A DNA stretch of 64,000 bases from Arthrobacter sp. zg-Y1110 (GCF_025244865.1 NZ_CP104272.1:2108001-2172000); one strand, 5' to 3'. Shown: positions 8,575 through 17,184, numbered from the stretch's first letter. Notes: generated by a model not told the origin, from the letters alone. Translations and numbers: made by a program.

Positions 8575-9360
8575 CTACGCTCCGCCGAGCGGCCGGACGG
8601 TCAGGATCTGCTCGGAGCGCCCAAACGGGCCCTGCAGGTCATGCAGGACCGTCGAAGTCAGGCCGATTGCGTCGGCACCGAAGGTCACCTGGGTATCCAG
8701 GCCCAGCCATTCCCCCCGGGGTTCGCGGTGCAGGTGCAGCTGCAGGTCCACGTTCGGGAACATGTAGCTGTCCCCGCCCGGGGGCACGCGGGTGGAAATA
8801 CCGTTGGCGGTGTCCGCCATGCCCACGAGGCGGACCAGGTCCGACGTCGGCGTGCCCTCCACCATTTCGTGCGGGGTGCGCAGCCACGCCCGGCCGCGGC
8901 CCGGACGCAGCCCCGGCAGTGCCCGTTTCTCCAGGGATTCAATAAACGCCCCGGGCCACTCGGTCATGCCTTCATGGGTGCCCGCCTCTGCCGGACCGGG
9001 CATGGCGTCGTCTTCCAGCGCAGCCACCTCTGCCGTCGAGCCGCGGGCAAGGCGCCAGGCGGTGGCGCGCACGGCGGTGCGGCCTTCAACCACCATCTCG
9101 GCCTGCACCAGTTCGATGGTGCGTCCGGGACGCAGGACGGAGGTTTTCACCTCGAAGGCGGTGCGCGGGATCAACCCGAAAATGTCGTAGCTGATCCGGG
9201 CCATACGCAGCTCGGGGCGTGGACGGAACTGCTCCAGGCAGTGGGCCAGCAGTCCGGAAATGGGAGCCATGTGCTGCTCCTGCGGGTTCCAGGCCCCCTG
9301 GGTGTGAATGGTTGCCTCATAGGCGTCGTTGCCCAGCGAGCGATAATACGATTCAGCCAC
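8575..9360 (-). CDS. Acyl-CoA thioesterase-like protein (double hot-dog)
   Basis: 261 residues resembling TesB-type proteins with two tandem hot-dog folds: residues about 18-110 (HMAPISGLLAHCLE, then ISYDIFGLIP and EMVVEGRTAVRATAW) and about 145-250 (VDLQLHLHREPRGEWLGLDTQ and DLQGPFGRSEQIL). The final block DLQGPFGRSEQ is a common C-terminal signature of actinobacterial members. It likely hydrolyses acyl-CoA of unknown chain length. It is the first gene of a two-gene unit with the lipoate-ligase-like gene. Confidence 0.75.
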   Translation of the reverse strand: MAESYYRSLGNDAYEATIHTQGAWNPQEQHMAPISGLLAHCLEQFRPRPELRMARISYDIFGLIPRTAFEVKTSVLRPGRTIELVQAEMVVEGRTAVRATAWRLARGSTAEVAALEDDAMPGPAEAGTHEGMTEWPGAFIESLEKRALPGLRPGRGRAWLRTPHEMVEGTPTSDLVRLVGMADTANGISTRVPPGGDSYMFPNVDLQLHLHREPRGEWLGLDTQVTFGADAIGLTSTVLHDLQGPFGRSEQILTVRPLGGA

Positions 9361-9458
9361 GTGCTTGCTTCTCCCTGCCGTTCCGGAATTGGCTTTCAGG
9401 CTACCCCAGCACCGCCCGACGGCTGGCCCCGCAACGTAACGGGGAGCACACTGGCCCG

Positions 9459-10433
9459 ATGGAATATACGCATCTCGGCCGCTCCGGCCTGTCAGTGTCC
9501 CGCCTGTGCCTGGGCACCATGAACTTCGGACCCAAAACCGACGAGGCGGACGCCCACGCCATCATGGACTCCGCCCGGGAAACCGGCATCAATTTCTTCG
9601 ACACCGCCAACGTGTACGGCTGGGGTGAGCGTAAGGGCTGGACCGAGCAGATCATCGGACGCTGGTTCGCCAAAGGGGGCGGGCGGCGCGAGGACACCGT
9701 CCTGGCCACCAAGCTCTACGGCTCCATGAGCGAGCGCCCCAACGACACCTACCTCTCCGCACTGAACATCCGCCGCGCCCTCGACGCCAGCCTGAAGCGG
9801 CTGCAGACGGATTACATCGATCTGTACCAGTTCCACCATGTTGACCGGAATACGCCGTGGGAGGAGATCTGGCAGGCCATGGAGGTGGCGGTGGCACAGG
9901 GCAAGATCATCTACAACGGCAGCAGCAACTTCGCCGGCTGGCACATTGCCCGGGCGCAGGAGAACGCCAACCGGCGGAACTTCGCAGGGCTGGTGAGCGA
10001 GCAGAGCATCTACAACCTGATCAACCGGTCCGTGGAGCTGGAGGTCCTTCCCGCGGCGCAGCAGTACGGGCTCGGAATCCTGCCGTGGTCACCGCTGCAG
10101 GGCGGCCTCCTCGGCGGGATCCTGGCGAAGGAGGCCGACGGCGGCGGGCGGCGTGCCGAGGGCAGGGTGCGGGACCTGCTCGAGAAACACGGGGACCAGA
10201 TCCGGCAGTACGAGGACCTGGCCGCCGAGCTGGACATCCTGCCCGGCGTCCTGGCACTGGCCTGGCTGCTGCACCAGCCCGCGGTGACGGCGCCCTTGGT
10301 GGGTCCGCGCACCCAGGAGCAGCTGGACGAGGCGCTGCTGGCCCTGGACGTTCCCCTGGATTCACGGACGCTGGCGCGGCTGGACGGGATCTTTCCCGGG
10401 CACTCACCGGCCCCGGAGGACTATGCCTGGTGA
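9459..10433 (+). CDS. Aldo/keto reductase
   Basis: 324 residues, NAD(P)H-dependent aldo/keto reductase in the YghZ/Kv-beta-like branch. The N-terminus MEYTHLGRSGLSVSRLCLGT is typical. Catalytic tetrad candidates are Asp and Tyr in FFDTANVYGWGE, Lys in ATKLYG and His in LYQFHHVD. NADP-binding segments appear in SPLQGGLLGG and near the end in VGPRTQEQLDEAL. The start at 9459 is chosen by family alignment. It is a single-gene unit convergent with the SRAP gene. Confidence 0.9.
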   Translation: MEYTHLGRSGLSVSRLCLGTMNFGPKTDEADAHAIMDSARETGINFFDTANVYGWGERKGWTEQIIGRWFAKGGGRREDTVLATKLYGSMSERPNDTYLSALNIRRALDASLKRLQTDYIDLYQFHHVDRNTPWEEIWQAMEVAVAQGKIIYNGSSNFAGWHIARAQENANRRNFAGLVSEQSIYNLINRSVELEVLPAAQQYGLGILPWSPLQGGLLGGILAKEADGGGRRAEGRVRDLLEKHGDQIRQYEDLAAELDILPGVLALAWLLHQPAVTAPLVGPRTQEQLDEALLALDVPLDSRTLARLDGIFPGHSPAPEDYAW

Positions 10434-10454
10434 TCCACCGGGGTTCACCAGGGG

Positions 10455-11159
10455 TCAGGCGCTCGCAGGCTCGATCAGTTCCGGCCCGTTGTTGCGAACC
10501 GAGTTGACCTCGCGGGACACCACCCGCGGGGTGAGCGTGGGCTCGGGCACGGCGTCCAGCAGTTGGGCGACGTCCGCTCCGTCGGTCAGCTTCGGGTCCA
10601 GCCAGTCCGTGTAGAGGTCCGGCGGGATGATCAGCGGGGTGCGGTCGTGGATGTGGCCCAGGGCGTCGGTGGCTTTCGTGGTGATGATGGTGACGCTCAG
10701 CAGCCATTTGTGTTCGTGGTCCTCCGGCAGCGCCGGGTCCGGCCAGAACTCGTACAGGCCGGCGAACGCCAGCGGGTCCTGTTTCCCGGAGTAGAGGTAG
10801 GTGGGGATTTTGCCGTCCGCGGACTTTTCCCACTCGTAGTAGCCGTCCGCCGGCACCAGGGCACGGCGCTTTACGGCCGCCTTGCGGAACGCCGGTTTCT
10901 CCAGGATGGTTTCCCGCCGGGCGTTGATCATCCGGGAGCCGATTTTGGGGTCCTTGGCCCAGACCGGCACCAGCCCCCATTTCGCCGTCGCCAGCCGCCG
11001 CACCGGTGCTTCGTTGGAGAACCGCTCGGTGACGATCCGGACGTCGTCCGTGGGAGCGACGTTCCAGGACGGCAGCACATCCGGTCCCACCGTTTGCTCG
11101 ACGGCGAACGCTGAGACCAGATCCGACGTCGCCCTTGCCATTACGTACCGTCCGCACAT
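10455..11159 (-). CDS. SRAP/HMCES (YedK)-type abasic-site shielding protein
   Basis: 234 residues of the SOS-response-associated peptidase family. Cys2 (MCGRYV) is the catalytic residue that forms a stable bond to abasic sites in single-stranded DNA; NVAPT, GYYEW and HDRTPLI carry the conserved Asn, Glu and His. The protein protects abasic sites at stalled forks. Its start is 91 bases from the divergent 109-residue gene, with a LexA-type box (11230-11245) in between, so damage induction is likely, although the box is closer to the other gene. Confidence 0.9.
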   Translation of the reverse strand: MCGRYVMARATSDLVSAFAVEQTVGPDVLPSWNVAPTDDVRIVTERFSNEAPVRRLATAKWGLVPVWAKDPKIGSRMINARRETILEKPAFRKAAVKRRALVPADGYYEWEKSADGKIPTYLYSGKQDPLAFAGLYEFWPDPALPEDHEHKWLLSVTIITTKATDALGHIHDRTPLIIPPDLYTDWLDPKLTDGADVAQLLDAVPEPTLTPRVVSREVNSVRNNGPELIEPASA

Positions 11160-11229
11160 GGCACCTATTGTGCACCATGGACCGGCCGCCGGCAGGAGCA
11201 GGGCAGGGACCCGGACCGGCTACCCGCAT

Positions 11230-11245
11230 TCGAACATATATTCTA
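11230..11245. promoter_or_regulatory. LexA (SOS) box, divergent SRAP / 109-aa gene
   Basis: The sequence TCGAACATATATTCTA matches the actinobacterial LexA operator TCGAAC-N4-GTTCGA at 10 of 12 defined positions. It ends 5 bases before the ATG at 11251 and lies 71 bases upstream of the SRAP start. Functional binding is inferred from sequence. Confidence 0.65.
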
Positions 11246-11250
11246 TTTGT

Positions 11251-11580
11251 ATGAACCAGGACGCCGCCGAGCGGCTGGCGGCCCGCTATGCGCGGCGGGC
11301 CGAGCCGATCAGCCTTACCCCGGAAGAGCTGGACTTCGAGCACAATCCGGTCACCACGTCCGTGCCCGGCGTGCCCGTCTGGGCCTGGATCCGGTTCCCC
11401 GGCGCTGCCGAGCGGGTGAAGGGCGAAGCCTGCAGCTGGTCCTCCCGGGCGGTGCAGGTGCTCTGGGAGGACGCCGGGCGGCGCCGGGCCACCTGGGTCT
11501 GGGCCTCGGCCGTCACCCGCCGGACCAACAACTCGCGCAAGGAAACCCTGGGCGACCGCACTGCCCGGGATGCCGGGTGA
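11251..11580 (+). CDS. Small hypothetical protein behind an SOS box
   Basis: 109 residues, not recognised. It is rich in Arg and Trp (VWAWIRFPG, then TWVWASAVTRRTNNSRKETL) with no membrane segment. The ATG at 11251 is placed only 5 bases after a LexA-type box, so LexA would sit on or next to the transcription start. Longer readings of this frame run back through the antisense of the SRAP gene and are rejected. Location next to SRAP and the operator suggest a DNA-damage function, for example nucleic-acid binding, but no fold is evident. Confidence 0.6.
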   Translation: MNQDAAERLAARYARRAEPISLTPEELDFEHNPVTTSVPGVPVWAWIRFPGAAERVKGEACSWSSRAVQVLWEDAGRRRATWVWASAVTRRTNNSRKETLGDRTARDAG

Positions 11581-11586
11581 AGTCAG

Positions 11587-11760
11587 CTACCCCGGAAGGC
11601 TGCGGACATATTCCAGCGCCTCGCGGGTGAGTGCCACGATCTTGGGTCCGGTGCGCAGGCCCGGGCTGCGGAACATGGTGCCGCCGGTCAGCGGACCGTC
11701 GTCCTGCAGCTCGTTGGCGATGGCGTGGAGGAGATCCGGTGCTTCCCGCGACGGCCGCAT
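11587..11760 (-). CDS. Short hypothetical protein (57 aa)
   Basis: 57 residues starting MRPSREAPDLLHAIANEL and ending EALEYVRSLPG. It has the composition of a real soluble protein and starts after an AGGGAGG ribosome site with tight 4-base spacing. It begins 26 bases after the stop of the aldo/keto reductase on the same strand, so the two may be co-transcribed. The segment GTMFRSPGLRTGPKIVAL faintly recalls the TfoX N-terminal domain, which is not enough for a name. Confidence 0.45.
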   Translation of the reverse strand: MRPSREAPDLLHAIANELQDDGPLTGGTMFRSPGLRTGPKIVALTREALEYVRSLPG

Positions 11761-11786
11761 CCATCCTCCCTGGGTTGTCCGGCCGG

Positions 11787-12632
11787 TCAGAGCTGACTGA
11801 AGTCCGCCGTCGCCGGATCGGCACCGATCCGGCGTCCGCCCTCCAACGTGTCCAGGAGGTCCAGCTCCTCCTGCGTCAGTTCGAGCCCGACAGCGGCCAG
11901 GTTTTCCCGCATCCGAGCCGAGTCGGACGATTTGGGAATGACGATCCTTCCCGAACCCAGATGCCAGGCCAGCACCACCTGAGCTGCCGTGGCTGCGTAC
12001 TTCTCTGCGAGCGCGGCCACCTCCGCCCCGGCCAGTTCCCGGCCCTGCCCCAGCGGACTGTAGGCCTCGACGGCGATGCCGCGGGAAACGGTGTCGGCCG
12101 CGAGCACCGCCTGCTGATACCCGGGATGCAGCTCTATCTGGTTCACGGCCGGCAGGACCTGGCTCTGCTCATACAGGGCATCCAGGTGGTCCGCGAGGAA
12201 GTTGGAGACCCCGATGGCGCGCATATAGCCGTCCCGGTACAGGGCCTCGAGTTCCTTCCAGGCCTGCACGAACGTCCCCTGCGAGGGCACCGGCCAGTGG
12301 ATCAGGTAGAGGTCGACGACGTCGAGGTTCAGCGCTCGCCGGCTGTCCAGGAACGCTGCCCTCGCCCTCCCCTGGTCTCCGTTGCGCAGCTTGGTGGTCA
12401 CGAAGATCTCGGACCGCGGAATGCCGGACGCTGCGATGGCCGCTCCCACTCCGGCCTCGTTGCCGTACGCGGCAGCAGTGTCGATATGCCGGTATCCGGC
12501 AGCCAGGGCGTCCTCCACCACTTCCTGCGTCCGGTCCGCCGGAACCTGGAAGACGCCGAACCCCAATTGCGGAATCCGTACGGAGTTGCCGAGCGTCAGT
12601 TCCGGGACAACGGTGCGGGGACTCTCTGTCAT
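11787..12632 (-). CDS. Aldo/keto reductase (AKR5-like)
   Basis: 281 residues, NADPH-dependent aldo/keto reductase resembling 2,5-diketo-gluconate reductases. Tetrad residues are visible: Asp and Tyr in HIDTAAAYGNEAGVG, Lys in FVTTKLRN and His in LYLIHWPV. The NADP-binding C-terminal motif IVIPKSSDSARMRENLA is intact. The ATG at 12632 is chosen over 12659 because AGGAAGG lies 7 bases upstream and family homology starts here. Substrate not predictable. Confidence 0.9.
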   Translation of the reverse strand: MTESPRTVVPELTLGNSVRIPQLGFGVFQVPADRTQEVVEDALAAGYRHIDTAAAYGNEAGVGAAIAASGIPRSEIFVTTKLRNGDQGRARAAFLDSRRALNLDVVDLYLIHWPVPSQGTFVQAWKELEALYRDGYMRAIGVSNFLADHLDALYEQSQVLPAVNQIELHPGYQQAVLAADTVSRGIAVEAYSPLGQGRELAGAEVAALAEKYAATAAQVVLAWHLGSGRIVIPKSSDSARMRENLAAVGLELTQEELDLLDTLEGGRRIGADPATADFSQL

Positions 12633-12746
12633 GGCGGTGCCTTCCTGCCGTGCGTTCATCTAGGCTTGGTGCAGTTCGGAGCCTAAGCACCTCCACCTAA
12701 GCCCGGCTCCTGCCCCCAGTCAAGGAAACCCGTAAGGAAACCCGCA

Positions 12747-13754
12747 ATGACGCATCCAGCGGCTCTTGATCTGCTTTTCATCGGCGGCACCGGCGTGATC
12801 AGTGCCGCTGCCGTCGCGCACGCTTCCAGTCTCGGACATCGGGTGACCGTATTGAACCGGGGTGTGTCTGCGCTGCGTCCGGTGCCGGCCGGCGTCGAAG
12901 TCCTGGCCGCGGATGTCCGGGATACAGGTGCCGTGCGGGACGCCCTGGGCAGCCGGACGTTCGACGCCGTGGCGGACTTCCTGTCCTTCACCGCCGAACA
13001 TGTGGCAGCGGCGGTGGAGCTGTACCGCGGCCGGACCGGGCAGTATGTGTTCATCAGCTCGGCCTCGGCGTACCAGAAGCCGCCCGCGCGGCTGCCGGTG
13101 CGGGAGTCGACGCCGCTGCGCAACCCGTTCTGGCAGTATTCCCGGGACAAGATCGCCGGGGAGGACATCCTGGTGCAGGCCTACCGGAGCGAGGGCTTTC
13201 CGGGGACGGTGGTGCGCCCGTCGCATACCTATGACGCCACGATGGTCCCGATGTCCGGGCACTGGACGGACATCCACCGGATGCGCTCCGGGCTGCCGGT
13301 GGTGGTGCACGGTGACGGCACGTCCTTGTGGACGCTGACGCACAGCCGGGATTTCGCGAAGGCCTTTGTGGGCCTTCTGGGCCGGCCCACCGCCGTCGGC
13401 GAAAGCTACACCATCACGTCCGATGAGTTCCTGCCCTGGGATGCCGTCTACCGTTCCCTGGCGGCGGCCGCCGGCGTCCCCGACCCGCTCCTGGTCCACG
13501 TGGCCTCTGAGACCATTGCAGCACTGGATCCGAAGCGGGGCCCGGGCCTGCTGGGTGACAAGAGCCATTCGGTCATCTTCGACAACAGCAAGATCAAATC
13601 CTTGGTGCCGGATTACCGTGCAGTGATTCCGTTTTCCGAGGGTGCCCGCGAAATCATCCAGTGGCATGATGCCCATCCCCGGGAACAGGTTCTGGACGCC
13701 GGATGGATGGAAGTCAGCGACTGCCTCGCGGGCTGGGCACGGGCGGGCGCCTAG
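12747..13754 (+). CDS. NAD-dependent epimerase/dehydratase family protein
   Basis: 335 residues of the extended short-chain dehydrogenase fold. The dinucleotide loop is FIGGTGVIS at residues 11-19, and the catalytic-type pair appears as FISSASAYQK with a later YSRDK. A proline-rich substrate segment (KPPARLPVRESTPLRNPFW) follows the Tyr. The C-terminal half contains HSRDFAKAFVGLLG and YTITSDEFLPWDAVYRSL, common in NAD-epimerases annotated as reductases. AAGGAAA precedes the ATG. Divergent from the AKR gene; substrate unknown. Confidence 0.8.
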   Translation: MTHPAALDLLFIGGTGVISAAAVAHASSLGHRVTVLNRGVSALRPVPAGVEVLAADVRDTGAVRDALGSRTFDAVADFLSFTAEHVAAAVELYRGRTGQYVFISSASAYQKPPARLPVRESTPLRNPFWQYSRDKIAGEDILVQAYRSEGFPGTVVRPSHTYDATMVPMSGHWTDIHRMRSGLPVVVHGDGTSLWTLTHSRDFAKAFVGLLGRPTAVGESYTITSDEFLPWDAVYRSLAAAAGVPDPLLVHVASETIAALDPKRGPGLLGDKSHSVIFDNSKIKSLVPDYRAVIPFSEGAREIIQWHDAHPREQVLDAGWMEVSDCLAGWARAGA

Positions 13755-13934
13755 GGGCAGTTCCTCCGGGGGCCCGGTTCCCTCCGGGTGGCGGGTCCGG
13801 AGCGTCTGTTTTCCGGCGGCTGTTAGAGTGCAGGCAGCAGGTATATCCGGATGGTTGCGGCGCTCGCCGCCGGAGTTGAAGCGCAGTCTCGACACCCGGT
13901 CCGGGATGGCTTCGAAAAAACGTTGGAGGAAACC

Positions 13935-14542
13935 ATGTCAGGTAACGGTCCCGGTCAGGGAAACAACCACGGAAACCGGTGGTCCGACGAGTGGGACGAG
14001 CAATACGCCTCCCCCAAGAAACCCGAACCGACCCCGCCGCCGGCGGCCCAGGCTCAGCACCCCCAGTCTCATCCCCAGCCCCAGAATCCCCAGGGATACG
14101 GGCAGCAGGCACCTCACTATCCCTCACCCGGCTACCCGAACCAGCCCGGCCAGGGGTATCCCGGCCAGGGCTACCCGAACCAGGCCCAGGGGTATCCCGG
14201 CCAGGGCTACCCGAACCAGGCCCAGGGTATCCCGTCCAGGGTTACCCTGCCGCCGGCCACCAGCAGGCCCAGGGCTACGGCCATGCCCAGTTCGGCCATG
14301 CACCGCAGGGCACGGGTTACCGGCCGCAGAAATCCCGCGTCGCCGCCGGGCTGCTCGGAATTTTCCTCGGCGGCTTCGGCGTCCACCGCTTCTACCTGGG
14401 CAACAACAGCGTGGGCATCGCGCAGCTTGTCCTGACCTGTTTCACGGGCATGGGAGCCGTCTGGGGCTTCGTCGAAGGCCTGATGATTCTCTGCAACGCC
14501 AAGGCCTTCCGCACCGACGCGCACGGGATCCCGCTCAAGTAA
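13935..14542 (+). pseudogene. TM2-domain membrane protein with frameshift in its QGYPGQGYPNQA repeats
   Basis: Two frames join to one protein. The first runs from the ATG at 13935 (ribosome site GGAGG) through a Gln/Pro/Gly/Tyr-rich region. The second, ending at 14542, encodes a clear TM2 domain: AAGLLGIFLGGFGVHRFYLG and two membrane helices ending with LMILCNAKAFRTD. The switch is in the third 12-residue repeat, where CAGGGG of earlier copies is CAGGG (14223-14227), one G short. This may be a true disruption, a slippage-prone phase-variable site, or a sequencing error. TM2 proteins are thought to be small membrane proteins of unclear role. Confidence 0.75.
14151..14222 (+). repeat. 36-bp tandem repeat, two exact copies
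   Basis: Two identical 36-base units (14151-14186 and 14187-14222) encode QGYPGQGYPNQA; a partial copy precedes them and a third, degenerate copy begins at 14223 with one G missing. The repeats form the N-terminal low-complexity region of the TM2 protein. Confidence 0.85.
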
Positions 14543-14572
14543 CGAACAGCAGTCCGGTGCTAGGCTGAGGGT

Positions 14573-14588
14573 TCGAAAGTATGTTCTA
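14573..14588. promoter_or_regulatory. LexA (SOS) box upstream of umuDC
   Basis: TCGAAAGTATGTTCTA matches TCGAAC-N4-GTTCGA at 10 of 12 defined positions. A possible -10 box, TAGGCT, lies at 14561-14566, so the operator would cover the transcription start of umuDC. Confidence 0.65.
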
Positions 14589-14615
14589 GAAATATCCCTG
14601 TTCTAGAAATATCCC
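14582..14615 (+). repeat. 17-bp tandem direct repeat in the umuDC leader
   Basis: TGTTCTAGAAATATCCC occurs twice back to back (14582-14598 and 14599-14615). The first copy shares its start with the right half of the LexA box; the second therefore offers a second operator half-site. The duplication lies just before the AGGAGG ribosome site of umuD. Confidence 0.9.
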
Positions 14616-14629
14616 CAGGAGGCCTCGGC

Positions 14630-15049
14630 ATGGCGGTGTTCTCAGCGGACCGGTCGCGCCGCCCCGCGCCGCCGTCGGAGTCCGACGCCGCGACTGCCGC
14701 GGGCTTTCCCAGTCCGGCCCGGGACTACTTCGACGGCCGGATCGACCTCAACCGGCACCTGATCCGGGACCCCACCTCCACCTACGTGGTGCGGGTGGAG
14801 GGCGATTCCATGGCGGGCACCGGTATCTGCAACGGGGATGAACTGATTGTGGACCGTTCGCTCACGCCGCGCGACGGCGCCGTCGTCGTCGCCGTGGTGG
14901 ACGGCGAGCTCACGGTCCGGCGACTGCTGCTGGGCGGGCAGCGGATCGTGCTGCGGGCCGAAAGCCCCGGGTATCCGGACATCCTCGTGGCGGAGCCGTC
15001 GGAACTATCCGTGTGGGGTGTTGTGACCCGCTGCCTGCACCATGTCTGA
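14630..15049 (+). CDS. umuD: UmuD-like SOS mutagenesis protein
   Basis: 139 residues, LexA/UmuD-type S24 peptidase fold, subunit partner of polymerase V. The self-cleavage region [20 protein letters not shown] matches E. coli UmuD, with Ala24-Gly25 at the scissile position and nucleophile Ser60 in [10 protein letters not shown]. The position of the catalytic lysine (Lys97 in E. coli, TVKKL) is Arg97 here (ELTVRRLL), which may impair autocleavage. It overlaps umuC by 8 bases, so the two are translationally coupled, and sits behind a LexA box. Confidence 0.9.
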   Translation: MAVFSADRSRRPAPPSESDAATAAGFPSPARDYFDGRIDLNRHLIRDPTSTYVVRVEGDSMAGTGICNGDELIVDRSLTPRDGAVVVAVVDGELTVRRLLLGGQRIVLRAESPGYPDILVAEPSELSVWGVVTRCLHHV

Positions 15050-16349
15050 GCAGTCCGTGTCGCCGAACGCCGCCCAGCGGATCGCCCTGGTGGACGTCAA
15101 CAGCTTCTACGTTTCCTGCGAGCGCGCCTTCGACCCGAAATTGGCAGGGGTGCCGGTGGTGGTGCTTTCCAATAACGACGGCTGCGTGGTGGCGCGCTCC
15201 GACGAAGCGAAGGCGCTGGGCATCAAGACCGGCACGCCGTGGTTTAAGCTCGCCGAATCCGCGCCGCGCGTGGGCCTGATCCAGCGCTCGAGCAACTACG
15301 AGCTCTACGGAGACCTCAGTTCCCGCGTGATGGAACTGCTGGGGCGCTACGCGCTGTGGCAGGAGGTGTACTCGATCGATGAGTCCTTCCTCGGACTCGC
15401 CGGCACACCGCGCGACCTGGAGGCACAGGGCGCAACCATCCGCACCGCCGTCGCCCGCCACACCGGTCTGCCTGTCTGCGTGGGCATCGGCACCACCAAG
15501 ACCCTGGCGAAGTTCGCCAATCGGATCGCCAAGCAGAACCGGCACCTGCAGGGTGTCTGCAACCTCGAGACCATGGACCCGGCAGCTGTGGAAGCCATCA
15601 TGTCCCGGGTGCCGGTCACCGGACTCTGGGGCGTGGGGTCCCGGCTGGGCGCGAAGCTGGATGCCATGGGGATCTCCACCGTCGCGGACCTGCGCGCCGC
15701 CGACCCTGCACTGATCCGCCGGAAATTCTCGGTTATCCTGCAGCGCACCGTGCTGGAGCTCAACGGCACCGCCTGCATTCCGCAGGAGGACGAGCGGGCG
15801 GACCGCAAGCAGCTGATCTTCTCCCGGAGCTTCTCGACCCCGGTCACTACCGGTGCCGAGATGCGCCAGGTCATGAGCATCTACGCCCAGCAGGCGGCCG
15901 CCCGGCTGGAGCGCGAAGGACAGCAGGCCAGCATCCTCACCGCTTATGCCGGCACATCGCACTTCAGCGAGCGGGCGGCGTCGTTCCCCTCTGCCACGGT
16001 GCGCCTGCCCAGCCCGACGTCAGATCCCGTGGTCCTCAGCCGGGCCGCCGTCGGTGCCCTCGAGTCCCAGGTGGTCGAGGGGGTGCCCTACACCAAGGCC
16101 GGGGTGATGCTCAGCGGGCTGGAATCCGCCGGCGCGCAGCCCCTGTTCGAGGAGTTCGTCTCCGCACAGGAACGGCGGAACCTGGGCGAACTGCTGGGGA
16201 AAGTCACGGACAAATACGGGGCGGCGAGCATCGGCCTCGGTTTGGCGGGGATGTCGACGGCGACGCCGGAGTGGACCATGTCGCGTAAGTATTCCTCACC
16301 CCGGTACACCACCGAGTGGAGCGAACTGCCGGTAGTGAAGGCGGTTTAG
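15042..16349 (+). CDS. umuC: UmuC-type Y-family DNA polymerase
   Basis: 435 residues, catalytic subunit of a polymerase V-like translesion enzyme. Active-site carboxylates are in [12 protein letters not shown] (residues 16-27) and SIDESFL (near residue 111). The helix-hairpin-helix DNA-binding part contains [20 protein letters not shown], followed by the little-finger domain and the UmuC-type C-terminus. Length matches E. coli UmuC (about 420). Expression is expected only after DNA damage through the shared LexA box. Confidence 0.95.
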   Translation: MSEQSVSPNAAQRIALVDVNSFYVSCERAFDPKLAGVPVVVLSNNDGCVVARSDEAKALGIKTGTPWFKLAESAPRVGLIQRSSNYELYGDLSSRVMELLGRYALWQEVYSIDESFLGLAGTPRDLEAQGATIRTAVARHTGLPVCVGIGTTKTLAKFANRIAKQNRHLQGVCNLETMDPAAVEAIMSRVPVTGLWGVGSRLGAKLDAMGISTVADLRAADPALIRRKFSVILQRTVLELNGTACIPQEDERADRKQLIFSRSFSTPVTTGAEMRQVMSIYAQQAAARLEREGQQASILTAYAGTSHFSERAASFPSATVRLPSPTSDPVVLSRAAVGALESQVVEGVPYTKAGVMLSGLESAGAQPLFEEFVSAQERRNLGELLGKVTDKYGAASIGLGLAGMSTATPEWTMSRKYSSPRYTTEWSELPVVKAV

Positions 16350-16359
16350 CCACACCCGA

Positions 16360-17046
16360 TCAGTAGTCCGGGGCGGCCGGAAGACCGAGAAACTCCTCCA
16401 GCGTCAGCCCGGCGTCGTGGACTCCGCCGGCGACTTCCGGCCCCACGTACCGCAGGTGCCAGGGCTCATAGGCATACCCGGTGATGTGTTCCGCCCCCGC
16501 CGGATAGCGGATGAGGAAGCCGTACCGGTGGGCGTTCGCCGCAGTCCAGGCACCGGCCGCGGTTCCTTCGAAACAGGTTTCCAGCGCACACAGGCCATCC
16601 GGATTGCCGATGTCCACGGCCAGCCCGGTCTCATGCTCGCTGTAGCCGGGCCGGGCCGAGAGCGAATCGGCTCCCTCCTGCCCGTACCTCTCGGTGTAGG
16701 AGGAGTGCAGCCGGGACTGTTCTTCGCTCGACCGATAGCCGCTGACGGGAGAAATGGGGATGCCCTCCGCCGCGGCAGCACTAACCATGCCGGTATAGGC
16801 CGCAGCCGCTTCGGCCCGCAGCAGCAGCCCGCCCGCGTCGACCAAGTCCGGCGGCACATAGTCCGCCGCGAGGGGACGGTGCTTGTTGACCACGAGCGTG
16901 ACGCTGTCCGGCGCCTGGGCTTCAGGGGCAGCCGCCGCGTCGGCCGGCTCATTGGACAGGTTCAGGAACACGGCAAGGGAGACGACCAGGCATAAACACA
17001 GCAGGCCGGCCATTGACGCGCAGGTCCGCAGGTAGACGTACCGCAT
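16360..17046 (-). CDS. D-alanyl-D-alanine carboxypeptidase (VanY/M15-like), membrane-anchored
   Basis: About 228 residues. An N-terminal hydrophobic segment (ASMAGLLCLCLVVSLAVF) anchors or exports it. The M15 zinc motifs are SEHETGLAVD (SxHxxGxAxD) and EPWHLRYVG (catalytic Glu and third zinc His), preceded by SGYRSSEEQ. It should trim the terminal D-Ala from peptidoglycan stem peptides outside the membrane. No vancomycin-resistance genes are adjacent, so a cell-wall remodelling role is more likely. A GTG at 17061 is an alternative start five codons upstream. Confidence 0.85.
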   Translation of the reverse strand: MRYVYLRTCASMAGLLCLCLVVSLAVFLNLSNEPADAAAAPEAQAPDSVTLVVNKHRPLAADYVPPDLVDAGGLLLRAEAAAAYTGMVSAAAAEGIPISPVSGYRSSEEQSRLHSSYTERYGQEGADSLSARPGYSEHETGLAVDIGNPDGLCALETCFEGTAAGAWTAANAHRYGFLIRYPAGAEHITGYAYEPWHLRYVGPEVAGGVHDAGLTLEEFLGLPAAPDY

Positions 17047-17184
17047 TGTCCCGTTACCCACCCCTTATCCGGCATGGCACCCTCATCATTTCGCGCCATC
17101 CTCGCACGTGCGGCGCAACGCGCGCGGCACCGGCGCGCCCGTGCCGGCAACGTACGTCCTCGGAGGAGCGGTTAGCGTGGAGGC

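Noticed and set aside
7099..9522. An open frame of about 800 codons on the plus strand across three genes
   Set aside because: Its sequence is low-complexity shadow, while the minus strand encodes three recognisable proteins.
10882..11250. An N-terminal extension of the 109-residue SOS-associated gene
   Set aside because: The extension is antisense to SRAP and would cross the LexA box; the ATG at 11251 fits better.
14131..14260. CRISPR-like direct repeats
   Set aside because: The 36-base units are contiguous without spacers and encode a Gln-Gly-Tyr-Pro repeat in frame.
16360..17046. Vancomycin-resistance VanY
   Set aside because: No vanHAX, vanRS or related genes are adjacent; M15 carboxypeptidases are common in cell-wall maintenance.
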